Shown here: piece after piece, positions 5,322-9,672 of the stretch
Layout of the letters: each line of letters opens with the position of its first letter
Numbering within the stretch: position 1 is the first letter of the stretch
Source: JBOHSA01 sp050732995
GTDB lineage: Bacteria > Gemmatimonadota > Gemmatimonadetes > Gemmatimonadales > GWC2-71-9
DNA: 9,672 bases
Assembly (NCBI GenBank): GCA_050732995.1
Contig: JBOHSA010000187.1
Span: 1 to 9,672, forward strand
Reading direction: 5' to 3'
The notes under the pieces: generated by a model
Seen by the model: the letters and a program-made list of their open reading frames with translations, nothing else
The model's database searches: none
What the model was told of the DNA's origin: nothing
Made by a program: the position numbers and the translations under genes

Positions 5322-7163
5322 ATGAACGACCCGATCGCGGGCCGGCTGAGTCAGGCGCTGGGCAGCTCCTACACCGTGGAGGGGGAGATCGGCCGCGGCG
5401 GGATGGGCGTGGTGTACCACGCCCGCGATGAGCGGCTGAAGCGCAAGGTCGCCATCAAGGTGCTGCCGCCGGAGCTCGCGTTTCGCGAAGAGATCCGGAT
5501 CCGCTTCCTACGGGAAGCGGAAACCGCGGCGCGACTGTCGCACCCCCACATCGTGCCCATCCACTCGGTCGGAGAAGGGCCGGATGGCCTGGTCTACTTC
5601 GTCATGATGTACGTGGACGGCGAGCCGCTCGGGGCCAAGCTCAAGCGGCGCGGTCGCCTGCCCCCAGAGGAGGCCCGGCGCATCCTGATCGAGACGGCCG
5701 ACGCGCTGGGGGCCGCGCACGCCGTGGGCATCATCCACCGGGACGTGAAGCCCGACAACATCCTGCTCGAGGGGAGTCGGGGCCGCGTGGTGGTGACGGA
5801 TTTCGGGATCGCCAAAGCCCTGTCATCCTCGACCGGGGGAGGGGGGGGCACGTTGACCGCGACCGGGGTCGCGATCGGAACGCCGCATTTCATGAGCCCC
5901 GAGCAGGCGGCCGGCGACCGCGAGATCGACGGCCGGTCCGACCTCTACTCGCTGGGCGTCGTAGGGTATCAGATGCTGGTCGGCGAGCTGCCGTTCCATG
6001 CGCCGACCGTCCCGGGAATCCTGATGAAACAGATCACGGAGCTGGCGCCCCTTGTCACGGACCGGCGTCCCGACTGTCCCGAGGAGCTGGCGGCCTGCGT
6101 GATGCGCTGTCTCGAGAAGGAGCCGGAGGCGCGCTGGCCTACGGCGGACGCGCTGCGGCGGGCGCTTGAGTCCCGCAGCACGGCGCCGTACCGCGCCCGC
6201 CGCCCCTCGTCCCCGCGCGCCCGGCCGTCCCCCGCCCGCGCGGAGTCCCCGGAGTTCGGCCTTCCCGCTCCACGGAGTCCGCAGGTGCCGCGCCGCTCCG
6301 CCCGTCGTGGAGAGCGGGCGGCCAAGGCGGCCGAGCCGGGGGGCGAGCCGGGCGTGGTGCGCAGGATGCGCGGCGCCTTCGTGTCCTGGGCGTCCGTGTG
6401 CGGCGGCTTGATGCTGTTGGACCTGATCCAGGGAGGCGGATTGGGCTGGTCGATCTGGGTGGCGGGGATGTGGGGCGGGTTCGGCCTGTTGCCGCAGTAC
6501 TTGAAGCTCTGGAACTCGGGATACTCCTGGCGCGACGTGCTGCACCGCCCGTCGGCGCCCGACGCCGCCGAAGTCCGGCTGGGAAAGGGCTCGGCCCGGG
6601 CGCTCGACCTGCCGCAGCCCACCACCGACGAGTTCGGGCGGCAGGTGAGCGCCGTGCAGCAGGCGCGGAGCGACCGGAAGGCCATCCTCAAGATCATGGA
6701 GAAGCTCCCGTCGTCGGAGCGCAAGCTGTTACCCGACGTCGTCGCGACGGTGGACGCGCTGTCCAAGCGGGCGGAAGACCTCGCGCGCATGCTGCACGCT
6801 ATGAGCGCCGGCGTGGATCAAGGGGCGCTCGCGCGCATCGAGGAGAGGATCGCGATGACCAAGCGCCAGCCCGAGGGAGCCGAGCGCGACCGCCAGCTCA
6901 GCCTGCTCGAGCGGCAGCGGCAGGCTCTCACCGACCTGCTCACGCGGCGCCGGGGCATCGAGGAGCAGATCGAGTCCTGCGTGATCGCGATGCAGAACGT
7001 GCGGTTCGACCTGCTGCGGCTCAAGTCCGCCGGCGTCGCGGCCGTGCTGGGGGATTTGACCAACGCTACTCAGCAGGCGCGCGCGCTCTCCCGCGACGTG
7101 GATCACGCGATCGCCGCGGCGGGGGAAATCCGGGAGGTACTGGGGGAGTCGCCCCGAGCCTAG
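5322..7163 (+). CDS. Transmembrane serine/threonine protein kinase with two-helix membrane module and coiled-coil tail
   Basis: A 613-residue Hanks-type (PknB-like) kinase that should phosphorylate Ser/Thr on cytoplasmic proteins. The kinase domain fills about 17-282: glycine loop GRGGMG (24-29), VAIK with ATP-binding K46, likely alpha-C E65, catalytic HRDVKPDN (139-146, D141), metal-binding DFG (160-162), SPE (192-194), GRSDLYSLG (204-212) and a conserved R271. All residues needed for activity are present. The activation segment has five glycines (172-176) followed by several Thr. Residues 286-348 are a Pro/Arg/Ser-rich linker. About 352-394 form two hydrophobic segments joined by GGGLGW, resembling the 2TM domain of bacterial signalling proteins; this hairpin would leave both ends in the cytoplasm. 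The rest (432-613) is charged and helical, with strong coiled-coil character at about 502-569. No PASTA or other outer sensor domain is present. Start: ATG 5322 gives the N-terminus usual for such kinases (MNDPIAGRLSQAL); a TTG at 5265 and an ATG at 5295 are in frame but add unconserved-looking residues. No Shine-Dalgarno sequence is seen before any of these. The gene converges on the fused membrane protein gene and shares its stop bases. Confidence 0.93.
   Translation: MNDPIAGRLSQALGSSYTVEGEIGRGGMGVVYHARDERLKRKVAIKVLPPELAFREEIRIRFLREAETAARLSHPHIVPIHSVGEGPDGLVYFVMMYVDGEPLGAKLKRRGRLPPEEARRILIETADALGAAHAVGIIHRDVKPDNILLEGSRGRVVVTDFGIAKALSSSTGGGGGTLTATGVAIGTPHFMSPEQAAGDREIDGRSDLYSLGVVGYQMLVGELPFHAPTVPGILMKQITELAPLVTDRRPDCPEELAACVMRCLEKEPEARWPTADALRRALESRSTAPYRARRPSSPRARPSPARAESPEFGLPAPRSPQVPRRSARRGERAAKAAEPGGEPGVVRRMRGAFVSWASVCGGLMLLDLIQGGGLGWSIWVAGMWGGFGLLPQYLKLWNSGYSWRDVLHRPSAPDAAEVRLGKGSARALDLPQPTTDEFGRQVSAVQQARSDRKAILKIMEKLPSSERKLLPDVVATVDALSKRAEDLARMLHAMSAGVDQGALARIEERIAMTKRQPEGAERDRQLSLLERQRQALTDLLTRRRGIEEQIESCVIAMQNVRFDLLRLKSAGVAAVLGDLTNATQQARALSRDVDHAIAAAGEIREVLGESPRA
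7160..7163. other. Shared CTAG: overlapping stop codons of two convergent genes
   Basis: The palindrome CTAG supplies TAG for the kinase gene on the plus strand (7161-7163) and TAG for the fused membrane protein gene on the minus strand (7162-7160). The reading frames thus overlap by three bases, leaving no intergenic space. Any terminator for either gene must lie inside the other gene. Confidence 0.9.
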
Positions 7164-9562
7164 GACGTCCGTCGGGACCAGCATGCGGTCATGCGGCGCG
7201 GTCCATCCAGCCGCTCCACCGCGAAGTCCAGCAGTTGCAGGAAACTCTCCGCCGCCACCTCACACGCGCCGGCGCGCAGCGCCGCCAGACCCCGAAGCTC
7301 GTACAAGCGCGCCCAGCCGGCCTTCCGGGCGATCGTCTCCCCCAGCAGGCTGTCGGCGGTGGCGGCCGGCCCCTCGAACGCGAACCGGCCCAGCGCATCC
7401 CCCAGGAGGTCGCGGGGGAACGGGTGTCGGAAGGTCCAGCGCGGCGTGGCGAGGGCGCCCCGGATCTCGCGCGCCGCGACGTCCCAGCGCCCCCCGCGCA
7501 CCGCCAGGACGGCGAGCGCGGCGCGCGCCTGCCCCGTATCGGCGCCCGCAGCCAGCGCCGCCCCGAGGAGGGAGCGCGCTCGTGACGGATCACCTCCGCG
7601 GGCCGCCAGCATCCCGCTTACGAGCAAGGCTTCCGGATACCGGTGCCGTCGGAGCACGCCGGCGAGGGCCGCTTCGGCAGCCGCCGTGTCGCCCAGCGCC
7701 AAGTGGATGACCGCGGCCCGCACCGCCCACTCGGGCTCGTCGGGCTGGGCGCGTTGCGCTGCCTCGATCAAGGGCAAGCCGCGCGAATCGGTGCGCCGGG
7801 CCCCGAAGGCCCGCGCCAGCTGAAACGATGTGGTCATGCCCTCGGCATCTTCCGGCGGCCGCATCCGGAGCAACGAATCGAGCAGGCCGAGCGGCGCATC
7901 GCCGTCGAGAAACCGGCGGGCCGCCACGAACTCGAGCTGCGGCCGATCGTCGGTGTGGGTCAGGGTCGCCCGCTCTACCAGCCGCATCACGCCCGCCGTG
8001 CGCATCACCAAACGCCCGAAATAGTCGTCCGACTGGGTCATCCCCAGCCACTCGCGACCCAGGGCACCCAGCGCCGTCCCGGGACCGAGCAGCCGCTCGA
8101 GCCATACCCGATCGTAGGCAAAGGGTCGGGCGGCGCCCAGCACCACCAGGTCGTGCGGCCCCCCGAACCAGATCTCGACGTACGGGAACACCGCCCGCAG
8201 GTTGCGCACGATGCCGGCGAGCACGGGCATGGGCAGCTGATACAGCTGGATCCACTGCCCGAAGACGCCGTCCGGGGCGAGCCGCGAGCGCACGATGCGA
8301 TAGAACTCGGGCGTGTACAGCGTCGCGATGCCGGCCACCCACGGATTCGACGGCTCGGACATGATGACGTCGAAGCGCTCGGCGGTCAGCTGGAGCGCGC
8401 CGCGCGCGTCGTCCACCACGGCGGTCACGGTGGGGCGGAACAGGACCGAGTCGTTGACGTGCCGGAAGTGACGGTCCATCGCGAGCACTGCCGGCTCGAG
8501 CTCAACCACGCGCACGCGCCGCATCCCCGGCGCGTCGGCCACGACGCGTGCCGTCACGCCGCTCCCGTATCCGATCACCAGCGCCGACGCGGCGTCCGGC
8601 CGGGCGGCCAAGGGGCCGAGACCGACCATGATCTGCGTATCCATGTCGCCCTGGTCGGAGGCATCGGCTTTGCCGTTCACCTTGAGCGTCTTGTTCCCTT
8701 CGCTCTCCCACACGCTGACGGTCGCGTTCCACCCCTCGCGATAGTCCAGTTGCCGCACGCCGCGGTGCTGCAGGAACGTGCGCAGCGCCGCCTGGTTCAT
8801 CGGGTGACGCGCGTAAATCGTGGGGCCGAGGTCGATGAGCCGGGTGCTCCAGCGCGGCGCCGCGAGAGCCGTCACGAGGCCCACGACCGCGAGCGCGCCC
8901 CCGCCGAGCACCCGGACCCGCAGACGCCGGTGCTCGGCACTCGCTTCCGCGACGCCGCGCGCGGCGAGCGCGGCCAGCGCGAGCGCCGCGAGCGCGGTGA
9001 TCACCAGGCCGAGGCGCAGCGTGATGTCCGTCCCGAGGACGACCACGAACACGAACCCCGTCAGGACCGCCCCCGCGATACTCCCGACGGTGTTCAGGGC
9101 GTAGGCCCGCCCCACGTCGGCGCCGCGCGCGCCGTCCCGCCGGGCCACGAGGTCGGCGAGCAGCGGGAACGTCATCCCCATCCCGATCGACGGGATCAGC
9201 ACGACGAACCCGACGGCCAACCCCATCAGGAGAAGTCGGCTGGTCGCGTCCAGGAACTGGATCTGGAACACGGCGATGATGTACACCGGTAGGACGGAGA
9301 AGAAAATAAAGAGCAGGGCCGCCCCCGCCGCCGTTACTCCCTGGGCCAGCGCGGCGGCGGCGGCGGTCTCGGCGGCGGTGGTGCTGCGCCGCGCCACGCT
9401 CGCGCTCCCCAACCCGATCCCGAGCAGGAACACCAGCAAGACGAGGGTGAACGCGTAGGTTGAGCCGCCGACGATCATCACGAGCACGCGCGTCCAGGCG
9501 ATCTCCGCGAGCAGCGACGCGAACGCGGTGAGCCCGAGCAGCACGAGCGCCACGCGCCGCAA
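7160..9562 (-). CDS. Fused MFS-like membrane / spermidine synthase-like protein with C-terminal TPR-like region
   Basis: An 800-residue inner-membrane protein of the family usually named fused MFS/spermidine synthase; its function is not established. About seven hydrophobic helices lie at roughly 4-22, 36-54, 77-98, 111-130, 160-178, 182-200 and 218-235. A cytoplasmic Rossmann methyltransferase/spermidine synthase-type domain follows (about 270-480): nucleotide loop VIGYGSG (329-335), acidic VVELEP (352-357), DDARGAL (384-390) and SEPSNPW (402-408). A true spermidine synthase has the form SDxxDP at that last motif; here the Asp positions are Glu403 and Asn406, so polyamine synthesis is doubtful. 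HTDDRPQLEF (536-545) closes the domain in the manner of this family. About 609-785 is Ala/Leu-rich helical repeat sequence resembling degenerate TPRs. The start is uncertain: residue 1 is a TTG at 9562 with GGAG only three bases upstream; GTG 9553 gives a 12-base spacing; and the frame stays open upstream into the G homopolymer at the window edge. The first membrane helix begins right after these starts, so little is likely missing. Confidence 0.85.
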   Translation of the reverse strand: MRRVALVLLGLTAFASLLAEIAWTRVLVMIVGGSTYAFTLVLLVFLLGIGLGSASVARRSTTAAETAAAAALAQGVTAAGAALLFIFFSVLPVYIIAVFQIQFLDATSRLLLMGLAVGFVVLIPSIGMGMTFPLLADLVARRDGARGADVGRAYALNTVGSIAGAVLTGFVFVVVLGTDITLRLGLVITALAALALAALAARGVAEASAEHRRLRVRVLGGGALAVVGLVTALAAPRWSTRLIDLGPTIYARHPMNQAALRTFLQHRGVRQLDYREGWNATVSVWESEGNKTLKVNGKADASDQGDMDTQIMVGLGPLAARPDAASALVIGYGSGVTARVVADAPGMRRVRVVELEPAVLAMDRHFRHVNDSVLFRPTVTAVVDDARGALQLTAERFDVIMSEPSNPWVAGIATLYTPEFYRIVRSRLAPDGVFGQWIQLYQLPMPVLAGIVRNLRAVFPYVEIWFGGPHDLVVLGAARPFAYDRVWLERLLGPGTALGALGREWLGMTQSDDYFGRLVMRTAGVMRLVERATLTHTDDRPQLEFVAARRFLDGDAPLGLLDSLLRMRPPEDAEGMTTSFQLARAFGARRTDSRGLPLIEAAQRAQPDEPEWAVRAAVIHLALGDTAAAEAALAGVLRRHRYPEALLVSGMLAARGGDPSRARSLLGAALAAGADTGQARAALAVLAVRGGRWDVAAREIRGALATPRWTFRHPFPRDLLGDALGRFAFEGPAATADSLLGETIARKAGWARLYELRGLAALRAGACEVAAESFLQLLDFAVERLDGPRRMTACWSRRTS
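9351..9378. repeat. GGC trinucleotide repeat within the fused membrane protein gene
   Basis: An uninterrupted (GGC)n-type run at 9351-9366, then CGGCGGCGG at 9370-9378, encodes an Ala-rich loop (about residues 62-71, TAAETAAAAA) between the second and third membrane helices. The repeat keeps the frame, so length changes by whole units would be tolerated. It probably reflects GC-rich composition. Confidence 0.5.
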
Positions 9563-9639
9563 GAGCTCCGACGGCGCGTCGGCTCCGGGGGGAGGATGGG
9601 CGCAGGGAGCTTGGGCGGCGGGCGGCAGCGGCAGAGCGC

Positions 9640-9666
9640 GGGGGGGGGGGGGGGGGAGGGGGGGGG
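9640..9666. other. Long G homopolymer at the window edge, probable sequencing or assembly artefact
   Basis: Seventeen consecutive G, one A, then nine G are followed by six further bases to the end of the window. Such runs are common at contig ends in short-read data and are rarely biological. The preceding stretch (9563-9639) is GC-rich with no recognisable gene, although the reading frame of the fused membrane protein remains open through it. Confidence 0.7.
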
Positions 9667-9672
9667 CAACGG

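Noticed and set aside
6398..7585. 395-codon open frame overlapping the kinase tail in another frame
   Set aside because: Arg/Gly/Ala-rich translation with no domain; the kinase frame runs through most of it with coherent helical sequence.
7643..9292. 549-codon open frame on the plus strand, antisense to the fused membrane protein
   Set aside because: His/Arg/Glu-rich translation without domains; the minus-strand frame shows membrane helices and SAM-fold motifs.

Overview
The window is a strongly GC-rich, densely coded bacterial segment with five protein genes, no RNA genes, and no recognisable mobile element, CRISPR array or phage gene. The closest gestalt is an environmental Gemmatimonadota-type genome. 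The clues are a serine/threonine kinase with a two-helix membrane module and coiled-coil tail, a fused membrane/spermidine-synthase-like/TPR protein, and a quinoprotein dehydrogenase paired with a small cytochrome c. This assignment is an inference from gene style; Acidobacteriota or another GC-rich phylum cannot be excluded without a search.

Layout, left to right: a short 8-bp tandem repeat (14-44) directly abuts the stop of a secreted PQQ-dependent dehydrogenase (45-2096, minus). Upstream of it on the same strand is a secreted class I cytochrome c (2101-2559), whose last two codons form the Shine-Dalgarno sequence of the dehydrogenase. Upstream again, after only 40 bp, is a complete Lon protease (2600-5074, minus) with a glycine-rich insert just before its ATPase domain. 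A divergent intergenic region of about 247 bp (5075-5321) carries the lon ribosome binding site, a 7-bp inverted repeat and a weak candidate promoter. It separates lon from a transmembrane serine/threonine kinase (5322-7163, plus). The kinase meets a fused MFS/spermidine synthase-like protein (7160-9562, minus) tail to tail, and one CTAG supplies the stop codon of both. The right end (9640-9666) is a long G homopolymer that looks like a contig end or sequencing artefact, so the 5' end of the last gene is uncertain.

How the genes work together: the dehydrogenase and cytochrome form an evident periplasmic oxidation module in which PQQ-bound electrons pass to the cytochrome and on to the respiratory chain. 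Lon (cytoplasmic protein quality control), the kinase (signalling) and the fused membrane protein (unknown role) show no clear functional link to it or to each other. Most of the window is recognisable families. The points most worth a second look are the kinase architecture, the Lon insert, the shared CTAG stop, the non-canonical active site of the synthase-like domain, and the inverted repeat between lon and the kinase. I did not find convincing evidence of an undescribed multi-gene system.
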